The notes: generated by a model from the sequence alone, not told the origin. 47,550 nt of DNA from RECO01 sp050485385 (GCA_050485385.1 JBJHBG010000023.1:1-47550); one strand, 5' to 3'. Positions 17,611 through 26,600 are shown, counted from the stretch's first letter. Numbers and translations are program-made.

Positions 17611-19185
17611 ATGACCGCTCGTTGCTGCTCCGACCTCGACGACCTCGTGCCGGCGGCGGTCGCATCCGTGCCGCCAGCGGTCGCCACCGCGCGCCAGTGG
17701 GCGGGGCTCGCGCTCCTCGCCCTGCCGACCGTGCTCCTCGGTCTCGACCTCACCCTGCTCCATCTCGCCCTGCCGGCGCTGGCGGCCGACCTCGGCGCGA
17801 CCGGTACGCAGGCGCTGTGGATCATGGACGCCTACGGCTTCATGATCGCGGGCTTCCTCGTCACCATGGGCACGCTCGGCGACCGCATCGGCCGGCGCAA
17901 GCTGCTCCTGATCGGCGCTGCGGCCTTCGGCGTCGCCTCCGTCGTCGCCGCGTTCTCGACCGGTCCCACCATGCTGATCCTCGCCCGCGCCGCGCTCGGC
18001 GTCGCCGGTGCGACGCTCATGCCGTCGACCCTTGCCCTCATCAGCAACATGTTCGCCGACCAGCGCCAGCGCGCGCTGGCGATCGGCATCTGGGCGACCA
18101 TGTTCGCGCTCGGCATGGCGGCGGGGCCGGTGGTCGGCGGGCTCTTGGTCGACCGCTTCTGGTGGGGGGCCGCCTTTCTGGTCGCACTGCCGATCGTCGG
18201 GCTGCTCCTCCTGCTCGCCCCGTTCCTCCTGCCCGAATACCGAGCACCGCAGAGCGGCCGGCCGGACCTTGCGAGCGTCGGGCTCTCGCTCTGCGCCATG
18301 CTGCCCATGATCTACGGCATCAAGGAGATCGCCAAGCACGGCCCGACCGTCACGGCCGCGCTCGCCGTCGCTCTCGGCGTCGCCGCCGCGGTGCCGTTCG
18401 TCCGCCGGCAGCGCCGGCTGGCGAGCCCGCTGGTCGACCTGGACCTCTTCGCCAGCCGGACCTTCACCGCCGCCCTCGTCGTGCTCCTCGTCGGTCTCGT
18501 CGCCGTCGGCGGGACGATCCTGCTGGTTACGCAGTATCTCCAGCTCGTGGCGGGCTTCTCCCCGCTCGAGGCCGGCTACTGGATGGGACCGCCGGCACTC
18601 GCCATGGTCGCGGCCGGGGTAGGGGCCCCGCTCGTCGCCCGGCGGATCAGGCCCGGCGACGTGGTCGCGGCGGCCTTGGCCCTCTCCGCCGTCGGCTATG
18701 CGTTGCTGGCCCGGCTCGATCCCGGTGGCGCGGACGTTCCAACCGTCATGGCCGGCTTCGCGCTCGCCTATCTCGGGCTCGGCACGATCGCGGCGCTCGG
18801 CACGGACCTCGTGGTCGGCGCCGCGCCGCCCGAGAACGCGGGCGCGGCGTCGGCTCTGTCGGAGACGGTACAGGAGCTGGGGGCAGCCCTCGGCATCGCT
18901 GCCTTGGGCAGCCTCTCGACCGCGGTCTATCGCCGCCTGATGCAGGACCGCATCCCCGAGAGCCTGGGCGAGGAGGTGCGGCTGGCCGTGGGTGACAGCC
19001 TCTGGGCAGCGACCGCCTTGGCCGACCGGCTGCCGGCGGGGCTGCTCGCCGAGGCGCAGGCGGCGTTCGTGGCGGGCGTCGGTGCCGCCACCATGACGAG
19101 CGCCGTCTGCATCGCCGCCCTCGCGGGCCTCGCCTGCCTGGCGCTGCGCCCGGTGGCCCCGTCGAGCGCCGCCCTCGACGGCTAG
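17611..19185 (+). CDS. MFS transporter, DHA2 (EmrB/QacA-like) drug:H+ antiporter
   Basis: 524 residues. ATG 17611 is preceded by a perfect AGGAGG (17601-17606), which fixes the start. The sequence shows about 14 hydrophobic segments. MFS motif A GDRIGRRKLLLIG follows the second segment, and the D1-type LDLTLLHLALPALAADLG is in the first, both typical of the DHA2 family. It predicts proton-coupled export of a hydrophobic or cationic compound. It is divergent from the XRE-MmyB regulator, which probably controls it. There is no EPS link. Confidence 0.9.
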   Translation: MTARCCSDLDDLVPAAVASVPPAVATARQWAGLALLALPTVLLGLDLTLLHLALPALAADLGATGTQALWIMDAYGFMIAGFLVTMGTLGDRIGRRKLLLIGAAAFGVASVVAAFSTGPTMLILARAALGVAGATLMPSTLALISNMFADQRQRALAIGIWATMFALGMAAGPVVGGLLVDRFWWGAAFLVALPIVGLLLLLAPFLLPEYRAPQSGRPDLASVGLSLCAMLPMIYGIKEIAKHGPTVTAALAVALGVAAAVPFVRRQRRLASPLVDLDLFASRTFTAALVVLLVGLVAVGGTILLVTQYLQLVAGFSPLEAGYWMGPPALAMVAAGVGAPLVARRIRPGDVVAAALALSAVGYALLARLDPGGADVPTVMAGFALAYLGLGTIAALGTDLVVGAAPPENAGAASALSETVQELGAALGIAALGSLSTAVYRRLMQDRIPESLGEEVRLAVGDSLWAATALADRLPAGLLAEAQAAFVAGVGAATMTSAVCIAALAGLACLALRPVAPSSAALDG

Positions 19186-19362
19186 CGCCCAGCGGCGTCC
19201 TCACCCCGTCAAGCCATTGCCGCGCCGTCGTTTCCATTCGCCGAGGAAGAAATGTTATGACGAATTTGTGGTCTCTGGATTCGACGCGCTCCCACGAGAG
19301 CCCGCCAGCCGCTGCACCGAAACCGCACGGACCAGGGCCGGCTCCACCGCTTCCAGAACGAC

Positions 19363-20514
19363 TCAGCCCCGCTCCAACTCCGCCAGCACACCGAAGAGAT
19401 GGTAGAGGGTCGAGGCCGGAATGTGATCGACGGCAAGACGGCCATCCATGGTGAAGCGGTCGCGCCAAGTGCCCGACGCCGTCTCGGCCAAGTAGGTCGT
19501 GAACAGGGACTCGCTCGCCGCCGCCGCCGCGGCGGCCAGTGCGGTGTCCTGGCGGGCGCGGGCCTCCGCCACCAAGGCCTTGATCAATTCGGTCTGCGGC
19601 CAGAGCCGGCGGCCGTCGCTGGCGGGAGTACCGTCGAGACCCGTCGCATCGATCAGGAACGGCGCGTCGGTCCCGACCTCGCCGAACTTACGGCCGCCAT
19701 CGAGCAAAGTGGCGCAGAGATCGTCCACTGGCCGTCCACTGGCCGCCGCGTAACGGCGCAAGAGCCAAGTCCATTCGACCAGGTGGCCGGGCTCCAGATG
19801 GTCGCTCCGACCGCCGACCAGAAGCGCCCAATCGTCCGCGAAGAATTCGCGCAGCACCCCGTGTGTCTCGTCGAAGAAACGCGTCCGGAAAAGCGCGAAC
19901 AGCTCCCCGGCGCGGGCGAGAAAGCGAGCTTCGCCGGTGGCCTCGTAAAGCGCCAGCATCGCCTCCAGCAGATGCATGTGCGGATTCTGGCGGCGTGGCA
20001 GGCCACCCGTCTCGGTCTCGGCGAAACCGCCGTGCGGCGCCTGGAACAGCACGTCGATCTCGGCCAGCGTGCGGTCGATCCAGACGCGTACGAGGGGTTC
20101 GCCGCTGGCGCGCAGCCAGTAGGCGAGCATCAGCAGCACGAAGGCGTGGTCGTAGAGATCGCGAGTGGCGTCCTCGACCTCGCCCGCCGCATCGAGCCGA
20201 TGCACCCAACCGGGCCGGCCGTCGGGCGACCAGGCCGAGCGGCCGAGGCGCAAGAGCGTCGTGCGCGCCGTCGCCAGCCCTTCGGGATCGAGACCCGAGA
20301 GATAGGCGTGAGCGTAGACGTAGACTTGGCGTGCCTGGGTGCGCAGCCGCGACCCCGCAGCACGGTCGGGCGCACCGTCGAGATCGAGACGCTCGAAGAA
20401 CAGCCCCGTGTCCGCGTTCCAACCGGTCGTGCGCCAGAGCGGTAGGGCCGCATCCCGGAACCAGCGCCGCCAACGGTCGGTGACGGGTGCGAGGACATGG
20501 GCGACGGCGGTCAT
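19363..20514 (-). CDS. AGE family epimerase/isomerase
   Basis: 383 residues from ATG 20514. It matches the (alpha/alpha)6-barrel AGE family (N-acylglucosamine 2-epimerase and sugar isomerases related to mannose-6-phosphate isomerase): RQVYVYAHAY, DLYDHAFVLLMLAYW, RRQNPHMHLLEAMLALYEAT, and EPGHLVEWTWLLRRY with conserved His. The final RDRFTMDGRLAVDHIPASTLYHLFG carries the usual late His residues. It probably interconverts mannose/fructose-type or N-acyl sugars for the EPS precursor pool; the exact substrate is unclear. It is divergent from galE. Confidence 0.85.
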   Translation of the reverse strand: MTAVAHVLAPVTDRWRRWFRDAALPLWRTTGWNADTGLFFERLDLDGAPDRAAGSRLRTQARQVYVYAHAYLSGLDPEGLATARTTLLRLGRSAWSPDGRPGWVHRLDAAGEVEDATRDLYDHAFVLLMLAYWLRASGEPLVRVWIDRTLAEIDVLFQAPHGGFAETETGGLPRRQNPHMHLLEAMLALYEATGEARFLARAGELFALFRTRFFDETHGVLREFFADDWALLVGGRSDHLEPGHLVEWTWLLRRYAAASGRPVDDLCATLLDGGRKFGEVGTDAPFLIDATGLDGTPASDGRRLWPQTELIKALVAEARARQDTALAAAAAAASESLFTTYLAETASGTWRDRFTMDGRLAVDHIPASTLYHLFGVLAELERG

Positions 20515-20640
20515 GGCGGGGTCTCCCGGCGCGAACGATGCGCGCTCTGATCGGCGCTCTGGAACCTGGACGCAAGAGCCCCCGTTCCCCCGCAACCCTC
20601 GGAGTACGCTGTCCCTGCCGTTCGGGTTGAACGCGCCGCC

Positions 20641-20664
20641 GCCGCCGCGTAGCTACGCGGCGGC
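20641..20664. promoter_or_regulatory. 24-nt perfect palindrome in the galE leader
   Basis: Arms GCCGCCGCGTAG and CTACGCGGCGGC meet without a spacer, ending 6 nt before the galE ribosome binding site GGAAGGA (20671-20677). It could be a protein-binding site, or a cruciform or RNA hairpin near the site of translation initiation. Confidence 0.55.
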
Positions 20665-20684
20665 ATCGCGGGAAGGAAAACGTC

Positions 20685-21704
20685 GTGGCGGAAATGGGTT
20701 CGGTTCGTTGTCTCGTAACCGGCGGCGCCGGCTATGTCGGCTCGCACGTGGTCAAGGCGCTGCGCGCCCGCGGCGCGCGGGTGGTGGTCGCCGACAACCT
20801 CTTCTCCGGCCACCGCTGGGCGATCGGCGATGCCGAGTTGGTCGAGCTCGACGTCGGCGACGCGCCCCGGCTGGAGGCCCTGCTCGCCGCAGGCCGCTTC
20901 GATGCACTGCTGCACTTCGCCGCCCACATCTGGGTCGGCGAATCGGTCGCCGAACCCGGCCGCTACTACCGCAACAACACCGCCAACGCCGCGCTCCTCT
21001 TCGACCTCGCCGCGCGCCACGGCGTGCGTCACGTGGTGTTCTCCTCGACCGCCGCCGTCTACGGCCAGCCGGCGACCATGCCGATCGCCGAGGACACGCC
21101 ACCGGCACCGATCAACCCCTACGGTGCCTCCAAGGCGATGGCCGAGCGTATCCTCACCGACATCGCCGAAGCCCACGGTCAGGGCACGGCGATCCTCCGT
21201 TACTTCAACGTTGCCGGCGCCGACGACGACGGCCTGATCGGCGAGGCCACGCCCGACAACGTGCACCTGGTCAAGGTCGCCTGCGAGACCGGGCTCGGGC
21301 TCAGGGAGCGCATGCGCATCAACGGCGACGACTACCCCACCCCGGACGGCACCTGCATCCGCGACTACATCCACGTCCAGGACCTCGCCGCTGCCCACGT
21401 CGCCGCCCTCGACCGGCTGCTCGACCGGCCGGATCCTCTGGTGCTCAACTGCGGCTACGGCCACGGCTACAGCGTGCGCGAGGTGCTGGAGACCTTCCAC
21501 CGGGTTGCCGGCATCGACCTCGACCCCGAGGTCGGCCCGCGCCGGCCGGGCGACCCGGCGGAGCTGGTGGCCGACAACCGCCGCATCCTCGAGACCCTCG
21601 ACTGGCGGCCAGAGCGTGACGACCTGGAGCGCATCGTCGCCTCCGCCTGGCGCTGGGAACGGCGCTGGCAGGCGATGCGCCGCCAGCTCGAGACACGGCC
21701 GTGA
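20685..21704 (+). CDS. galE: UDP-glucose 4-epimerase
   Basis: 339 residues. GTG 20685 is preceded by GGAAGGA with 7-nt spacing; ATG 20694 is possible. Extended SDR: VTGGAGYVGSH (residues about 10-20), catalytic SSTAAVYG and YGASK, and YFNVAGAD and GTCIRDYIHVQDLA typical of GalE. It interconverts UDP-glucose and UDP-galactose (or the N-acetyl forms) for EPS repeat-unit synthesis. It overlaps the following glycosyltransferase by 4 nt (GTGA), so the two are translationally coupled. Confidence 0.93.
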   Translation: MAEMGSVRCLVTGGAGYVGSHVVKALRARGARVVVADNLFSGHRWAIGDAELVELDVGDAPRLEALLAAGRFDALLHFAAHIWVGESVAEPGRYYRNNTANAALLFDLAARHGVRHVVFSSTAAVYGQPATMPIAEDTPPAPINPYGASKAMAERILTDIAEAHGQGTAILRYFNVAGADDDGLIGEATPDNVHLVKVACETGLGLRERMRINGDDYPTPDGTCIRDYIHVQDLAAAHVAALDRLLDRPDPLVLNCGYGHGYSVREVLETFHRVAGIDLDPEVGPRRPGDPAELVADNRRILETLDWRPERDDLERIVASAWRWERRWQAMRRQLETRP

Positions 21705-22768
21705 CGCGCCCTTTGCGCATCCTCGCCCACCCGGCCCACGCCAACCGCGCGGTCAACCCCTACCAGCACCTGCTCTACCGAGCGCTCGAGGCGCGCGGTC
21801 ATACGGTGGTCGAGTTCACCCCCAAGACCGCCCTGCTCGGCCGCTTCGACGTCTATCACCTGCACTGGCCCGATGCGCTGATCGACGACAATCCGAACCG
21901 CCGCAGGGCCCTCGCCAAGGCCTGGGCGCTGCGTCTGATGGTCGAGGTGCAGCATCGGCGTGGCGCCAGGATCGTCTGGACCGCGCACAACCTCCAAGCG
22001 CACAACCGCCGCTATCCGGACGTGGAGGCGTGGCTCTGGCGCTGGCTCCTGCCGCGGCTCGACGGCGTGATCTACCTGACCGAAGCCTCGCGGCCGCTGC
22101 TGCTGGAGGTCCGGCCGGAACTCGCCGCCCTCCCCGCGGCGGTGATCCCACACGGCCACTACCGCGGCTGCTACCGGGACGAGTTCGACCGCCGAACCGC
22201 GCGCGCCCGGCTCGGCCTCGAGCCCGAGGCCGAGGTTGCGGTCTTCCTCGGCTCGATCGGCCCGCACAAGGACGTCGACACGCTGCTCGACGCTTTTCGC
22301 CAGCTCGATCGGCCACAGGCCCGGCTGGTGCTGGCCGGCCGCTTCGACGACCGCTTGCGGGAAACGGCGTTCGGCCGCGCCTTCCTCGACGCTGTCGCCA
22401 CCGATCCGCGGATCCGGGCCGAACTCGGCTTCGTGGCCGACGACGACGTGCAGACCTACCTGCGTGCCGCCGACCTGTTCGTGCAGTCGTCGTCGCTGGT
22501 GCTGAACTCGGGCAGCGCCATCCTGGCGCTGTCCTTCGACCGGCCGGTGCTGATGCGCGAAGGTCCGGCAGCTGCCGAGCTGGCGGCGACCATCGGCGCC
22601 GACTGGGTGCGTGGCTTCACGCCGCCGCTCGACGCCGCCACCCTGGATGACGCCTTCGCCTGGGCGGCCGGCCGCCCGGCCGATGCCCAGGCGCCCCTGG
22701 CGCCACTCGACTGGCCGGCCCTCGCCGCCGCCACCGAAGCCTTCTACGTCCGGCTCTGCCAAGGCTGA
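21701..22768 (+). CDS. Glycosyltransferase (GT-B fold, GT4/GT1-like)
   Basis: 355 residues from GTG 21701, overlapping galE by 4 nt. N-terminal half: HPAHANRAVNPYQHLLYRAL, DVYHLHWPDAL and VWTAHNLQAHNRRYPD. This resembles EPS glycosyltransferases of the GumK/beta-mannosyltransferase kind, whose acceptor domain carries HxHWP and AHN words. C-terminal half: VAVFLGSIGPHKDVDTLLDAF and DLFVQSSSLVLNSGSAILALSFDRPV (nucleotide-sugar site). Cytoplasmic, probably adding one sugar to the lipid-linked repeat unit, possibly using the galE product. The sugar cannot be read from the sequence. Confidence 0.82.
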   Translation: MTRPLRILAHPAHANRAVNPYQHLLYRALEARGHTVVEFTPKTALLGRFDVYHLHWPDALIDDNPNRRRALAKAWALRLMVEVQHRRGARIVWTAHNLQAHNRRYPDVEAWLWRWLLPRLDGVIYLTEASRPLLLEVRPELAALPAAVIPHGHYRGCYRDEFDRRTARARLGLEPEAEVAVFLGSIGPHKDVDTLLDAFRQLDRPQARLVLAGRFDDRLRETAFGRAFLDAVATDPRIRAELGFVADDDVQTYLRAADLFVQSSSLVLNSGSAILALSFDRPVLMREGPAAAELAATIGADWVRGFTPPLDAATLDDAFAWAAGRPADAQAPLAPLDWPALAAATEAFYVRLCQG

Positions 22769-22820
22769 TCGGGAAGTAGTCGGCCGTACTGCGTGCGGCG
22801 GCACTGCCGCCGCCTGGGGT

Positions 22821-22841
22821 GCAGGGGCCAAAAGCCCCTGC
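22821..22841. terminator. Bidirectional hairpin terminator
   Basis: Perfect 8-bp stem GCAGGGGC / GCCCCTGC with loop CAAAA. It sits between the convergent stops of the glycosyltransferase (22768) and RES toxin (22871). A second GC-rich inverted repeat (GGCGGCA-C-TGCCGCC) lies at about 22797-22811. Confidence 0.6.
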
Positions 22842-22870
22842 CCTGCGTTCTCCGCCGGCGTGCCCGCGCG

Positions 22871-23356
22871 TCAGCGGAACAGGCGCTCGTCCCACCAGAC
22901 GGGCGTCTCCAGCCCCGCCGTGACGGTCGCAAACGCCGGGTGCTCGGCGTTGAGCACGAAGTTGCGCTCCTGTCGGGCGACCACCGAGGGCACGATCAGC
23001 ACGGCACTGCGCCCCTGGACGTACCAGTCGTGGCCGAAGCGGCGGGCGACCTCGCCGTCCGGCCGATGCCAGTCGGGCAGCACGTCGGGCGTCACCACCT
23101 CGTAGGGCAGGCCCGCCGGCAGGGTCACCTCGACGAAGTGCTGGTTGGGCGGCAACTGGCCGTTCCAGTGCACCAGCTTCTCCAGCATCGCCGTCGAGTA
23201 GGGCTCGGCAAGATAGATCACCCGGTTGCCGGCGGCGTGCCAGCGGCCCTCGACGCGCCTTGCGCCCTCGGCCGAGTAGACCGGATGGGCGCCCGCCGGA
23301 TCGCCGATACGGTACCCGGTGAGCGGCTGCGGCAGGCGCCGCGGCGACGCGTTCAA
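22871..23356 (-). CDS. RES domain toxin (NAD+-degrading type)
   Basis: 161 residues from TTG 23356, which overlaps the antitoxin stop (TTGA). The RES-domain pattern is visible: YRIGDPAGAHPVYSAEGARRVEGRWHAAGNRVIYLAE and STAMLEKLVH, followed by a C-terminal half ending in QERNFVLNAEHPAF. RES toxins of the MbcT/ParT kind attack NAD+ or ADP-ribosylate targets and are neutralised by an Xre/MbcA-like antitoxin encoded just upstream, as here. On a plasmid the pair would aid maintenance. Toxin activity is by family, not shown here. Confidence 0.87.
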   Translation of the reverse strand: MNASPRRLPQPLTGYRIGDPAGAHPVYSAEGARRVEGRWHAAGNRVIYLAEPYSTAMLEKLVHWNGQLPPNQHFVEVTLPAGLPYEVVTPDVLPDWHRPDGEVARRFGHDWYVQGRSAVLIVPSVVARQERNFVLNAEHPAFATVTAGLETPVWWDERLFR

Positions 23357-23820
23357 AGAGCGACGCCGGCCTCGGCGCGGCGCACCAGGTTCAACACCGC
23401 CTCGGCCCCGGCCGAGCTGGAGCGGGCGAGGTCGAGCGGGCTCGCGCCCTGCAGCAGCGGGTGCGGCCGGGTCATGAAGGCCCGCACCCGCGCGTCGTCG
23501 CCGTGGAAGACGCGGCCGACGGCATCGACGACCCGGCTCAGCTCGTAGAGCCGCTCGCTGTGCTCGCGCGACAGCGGCTTGCGTGCCTTCTTCATGCGCC
23601 GGAGCGTCGCCTCGGGCACCACCGGGCCGACGACGTGCGCGTTGCCGAGCAGCTCGGCGAGGACGCTGACCGAGCGTACCGGCAGGCCGGTGGTGATCCG
23701 CCGCGCCAGGGCGACGTCGTCGGTCCCCTCGTCCGGCGGCAGGGCGAGCAGCCGGGCGAGGCGCGCCGGCTCGCTCGCCGGCAGGCGGCCGGGCTCGGCA
23801 TAGGCGGTCAGGGCGGTCAT
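23353..23820 (-). CDS. Xre/MbcA/ParS-type antitoxin
   Basis: 155 residues from ATG 23820. The C-terminal region (LSREHSERLYELSRVVDAVGRVFHGDDARVRAFMTRPHPLLQGASPLDLARSSSAGAEAVLNLVRRAEAGVAL) is the toxin-binding ParS/MbcA domain. The middle carries a degenerate helix-turn-helix (LAELLGNAHVVGPVVPEATLRRMKK). Antitoxin-first order and the 4-nt overlap with the RES gene are standard for this type II system. It probably autorepresses from the short AT-richer stretch at 23840-23880. Confidence 0.86.
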   Translation of the reverse strand: MTALTAYAEPGRLPASEPARLARLLALPPDEGTDDVALARRITTGLPVRSVSVLAELLGNAHVVGPVVPEATLRRMKKARKPLSREHSERLYELSRVVDAVGRVFHGDDARVRAFMTRPHPLLQGASPLDLARSSSAGAEAVLNLVRRAEAGVAL

Positions 23821-23908
23821 GGCGGCTCTCGCGACGGTCAGGACATCGTCATCTGACGCTGATATAGGCGTCGAACGACGCAGGCACAACCGCGCGCACC
23901 CCCTCCCC

Positions 23909-25075
23909 TCAGCCGCCGAGCCCGGCGTAGACGCGGGCGAGGCGGCCGTGGAAGGTCGCCATGTCGAACTCCGCCCGGGCCTTCTCCCAGGCGGCGGTGC
24001 GCACCCGGTCGTAGAGGCCGGGCTCGTCGCCGAGCCGGCGCAACACGGCGACGAGATCCGCGGGCGTGGCGGCGAGGAAGCCGGTGCGACCGTGCTCGAT
24101 CATGTCGGGGATGCCGCCCGCCGGATAGGCCACCACCGGCAGCCCCTCGGCCTGCGCCTCCTTGACCACGAAGGGATGCGGGTCCGGGAGGTCGGACGAT
24201 ACCAGGACAAGGTCGAGATCGTCGTAGAGGACGACCCGCTCGCGAAAGCCCTGGTCCTCGATCGAGGCCGCGTACGGCGAGGCGGCGATGCGCGCCCGGA
24301 TACCGTCCCAATAGGCCTGGTCCTCGGGCGTGGTGCGGCCGCGCAGGCGGAGCAAGGCGTCGAGGCCCGCCGCCCGCGTCGCCTCGAACCAGTCGAGCAG
24401 CAGCCCCAGCCCCTTGAACTTGGCGTAGCGGCCGACGAAGCCGAGCCGCAGCGGCGTCTGGGGGGCGCGCGCGGGCAAGGCCGCCGGCACCGGCAGGGCG
24501 TTGGGCAGGATGGTGACGTGGCGGCGATCGGGGTTCGGCAGACAGGGCCGGGAAACGGCGATCACCCCGTCGGCCGCGGTGGTGACGAAGCGCCAGATCG
24601 CCCGCTCCAGCCGGGTGTAGGGAATGTCGTGGAAGTGGGCGACCAGGCGGAACGGCACGCCGCCGCCGCGGCGCCGGGCGAGCGCTCCCACCACGTGCGC
24701 CTTCAGGCCGTTGGTATGAACGATCGAGCAGCCGAAACGCCGCGCCAGGGCGCGCAGCTCGCCGGCCGCTCGCCAAGCGTCGCGCCCGGCCGCCAACACG
24801 GCACCGGGGCGCACCGGCCGATGCACCTCGGCGATGCGGCGGATGTCGACGATACCGTAGGGGATGCCCCGCTCGCGCGCGTAGTCGGCAAGCGGCCCCT
24901 CGGCCGGCACGCAGAGATGCGGCCGCACCGCCGGGTTCGCCAGCATGTCGGCCAGCACGCGCTCCGCACCGCCGTAGAAATGGGCGACCGGGCAGACGAA
25001 CAGCACCGGCACCGCCGACGAACGCGGCGCCACGGCGGTCGTTCCCCGGCCTTCGCTCGGGGCATCTCGATCCAT
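23909..25075 (-). CDS. Glycosyltransferase family 4
   Basis: 388 residues, ATG 25075. GT-B fold: N-terminal VAHFYGGAERVLADML and VHTNGLKAHVVGALA; C-terminal LRLGFVGRYAKFKGLGLLLDWF (donor-domain entry) and the E-x7-E motif in HPFVVKEAQAEGLPVVAYPAGGIPDMIEHGRTGF. It probably transfers an alpha-linked sugar from a nucleotide donor in the cytoplasm during repeat-unit assembly. It follows the second PP-loop gene by 25 nt on the same strand, so the two form an operon. Confidence 0.88.
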   Translation of the reverse strand: MDRDAPSEGRGTTAVAPRSSAVPVLFVCPVAHFYGGAERVLADMLANPAVRPHLCVPAEGPLADYARERGIPYGIVDIRRIAEVHRPVRPGAVLAAGRDAWRAAGELRALARRFGCSIVHTNGLKAHVVGALARRRGGGVPFRLVAHFHDIPYTRLERAIWRFVTTAADGVIAVSRPCLPNPDRRHVTILPNALPVPAALPARAPQTPLRLGFVGRYAKFKGLGLLLDWFEATRAAGLDALLRLRGRTTPEDQAYWDGIRARIAASPYAASIEDQGFRERVVLYDDLDLVLVSSDLPDPHPFVVKEAQAEGLPVVAYPAGGIPDMIEHGRTGFLAATPADLVAVLRRLGDEPGLYDRVRTAAWEKARAEFDMATFHGRLARVYAGLGG

Positions 25076-25100
25076 GCTCGGCTCCTAGCGGCTCGGACGC

Positions 25101-26360
25101 TCAGCGGTACAAACCCAAGCGCCGCACCAGAGCCCCGGCAGAGGTCTTGGCCTGCGCCAACAGCACGACCAGCCGGAGCAACCGGCGCACGCCGGGCATG
25201 GTCCCCTTGCGCCGGCTGGTGGCGATGATGTCGTGATAGTAGGGAATGGCCTTGGCCGAAATCCAGTAGAAGTTGACGAGTAAACGCCACATCGCCGGGC
25301 GTCGCGGGAACGCCTTACCGGCGTCGATGCCGTTGGCATCGAAGCAGAGGATGGTGCGGATACACTTCTCGCAGACGCAGCAATTGGTGGCGTACTCGGT
25401 CTGGCAGACCTGGAGCTGGTCCCGCAGCGCCGGATGGTTGCCCAAGAACGCCACCTTGGCGGTGCGGGTGGCGCGCACGCCGTCGGTGAAGAAGCGCAGC
25501 CGGCTCGACGACAGGAAGGAGTTGGTGATCGGGTTGGAGCCGTTCGGCTCGGACGACAGATAGGTGTAGTTGCGGTCGCTGGCGATGATGCCGTTCGGGA
25601 CCAGACCCGCATAGGCGTGCAGGCAGGCGCCGAGCGCCGCCGCATGGCCGTTGCCGTAGTCGCGGTAATGCTTGTTGGGCTGGCGCCAGTTGCTGCGCAC
25701 GGTGACGAGCGGGATGCCGTAGCCGCCGAGGATCGCCGCTGCCCGTTGCCGCCGCTCCTCGAAGATGTCGCCGCGGTCCAAGGGCACGTCGTAGCCGTGG
25801 ATCAACAGCGCCGCGACGATCTCGTGGCGGCGATAGGTCGAGGGACCGAACAGCTGGTTGACCAGGGTGAAGTTGGCATCGACCCCGCCCGAGTAGAGCA
25901 TCACCGCCTGCGACCCGGTCGCCGCCGGTTCGTCGATCACCGCGTCGGCGACGAGCGGCACCGCGCGATAAAGCTCGGGTCGCCAGGACGCCCAGGCGTC
26001 CTGGAACTCCTCGAGGTTGGCGAGCAGGAGCCGCGAGACGGCCCCTGCCACCCGTACCGGCAAGCCCTCTTCCATGGCCATGAAGAGGACGCAGACCAGT
26101 CCCATGTCGGCGCTCGTCTGCGGCGGTGGCAGCACCTCGCCCTCGAAGGAGAAGACGTAAGTGAAGACGGGCGCCTCCCCCCCCTCGCCCGCCACCCGCA
26201 CGACGTCGATCTCGACCACGACGCGGCCGGGCTCGCGCCGCTCGCGCTGGACGATGCGCAGATGCGGACCGGCAAGGCCGGGCACGACCGCCGCATCCGA
26301 AACGGCGACGGGTCGACCGGGCGCGCGCTCGATCGCAGCCGGAGGGTTCGCGACAGCCAA
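25101..26360 (-). CDS. PP-loop ATP pyrophosphatase-like protein with Cys cluster (EPS locus paralogue 2)
   Basis: 419 residues if TTG 26360 is used; GAGAGGAG stands 10-17 nt upstream, and no ATG starts this frame near a ribosome binding site. PP-loop SGGVDA at residues 157-162 (Ala replaces the usual Ser) lies within VMLYSGGVDANFTL. GIPLVTVRSN follows, and TNCCVCEKCIRTILCFDANGID (Cys327, 328, 330, 333) resembles a metal site. It shares layout with the protein at 5912-7189, although the residues are quite diverged. Lys/Arg-rich helices end it. Adenylation chemistry is known for PP-loop enzymes in general; a role in modifying an EPS sugar is inferred from its operon with a GT4 gene. Confidence 0.68.
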   Translation of the reverse strand: MAVANPPAAIERAPGRPVAVSDAAVVPGLAGPHLRIVQRERREPGRVVVEIDVVRVAGEGGEAPVFTYVFSFEGEVLPPPQTSADMGLVCVLFMAMEEGLPVRVAGAVSRLLLANLEEFQDAWASWRPELYRAVPLVADAVIDEPAATGSQAVMLYSGGVDANFTLVNQLFGPSTYRRHEIVAALLIHGYDVPLDRGDIFEERRQRAAAILGGYGIPLVTVRSNWRQPNKHYRDYGNGHAAALGACLHAYAGLVPNGIIASDRNYTYLSSEPNGSNPITNSFLSSSRLRFFTDGVRATRTAKVAFLGNHPALRDQLQVCQTEYATNCCVCEKCIRTILCFDANGIDAGKAFPRRPAMWRLLVNFYWISAKAIPYYHDIIATSRRKGTMPGVRRLLRLVVLLAQAKTSAGALVRRLGLYR

Positions 26361-26411
26361 CGCAGCATCTCCTCTCGATGGGGAGCCGCCGCCCCGGCCG
26401 GTGCCGGGCGA

Positions 26412-26432
26412 GTCCGCCGCAACGCGGCGGAC
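26412..26432. other. Hairpin in divergent intergenic region
   Basis: GTCCGCCGC-AAC-GCGGCGGAC, a perfect 9-bp stem, lies 52 nt upstream of the PP-loop gene (minus strand) and 169 nt upstream of the beta-helix gene. The rest of 26361-26600 holds an A-run with TATTAT (26549-26554) but no convincing promoter pair. Confidence 0.45.
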
Positions 26433-26600
26433 GGTCGTCGTCCCACGTCCGGGTTGTACCAATCCGGCACCCGCCGCCGCAACCGCCAAGACGCCCGAGC
26501 CATCCCCGAATGCGCCGCATCATTCGGCTTGTGAAAGGAAAAAAAACCTATTATCGTCACCACCAATGCGACTGCGGCCGGCGTGCGAAGGAGACAGGCG

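Noticed and set aside
19257..19454. 65-codon ORF with GAGGAAG-like ribosome site between MFS and AGE genes
   Set aside because: It overlaps the end of the epimerase gene in antisense, has no recognisable domain, and its codon pattern does not match neighbours. Evidence is too weak to list.
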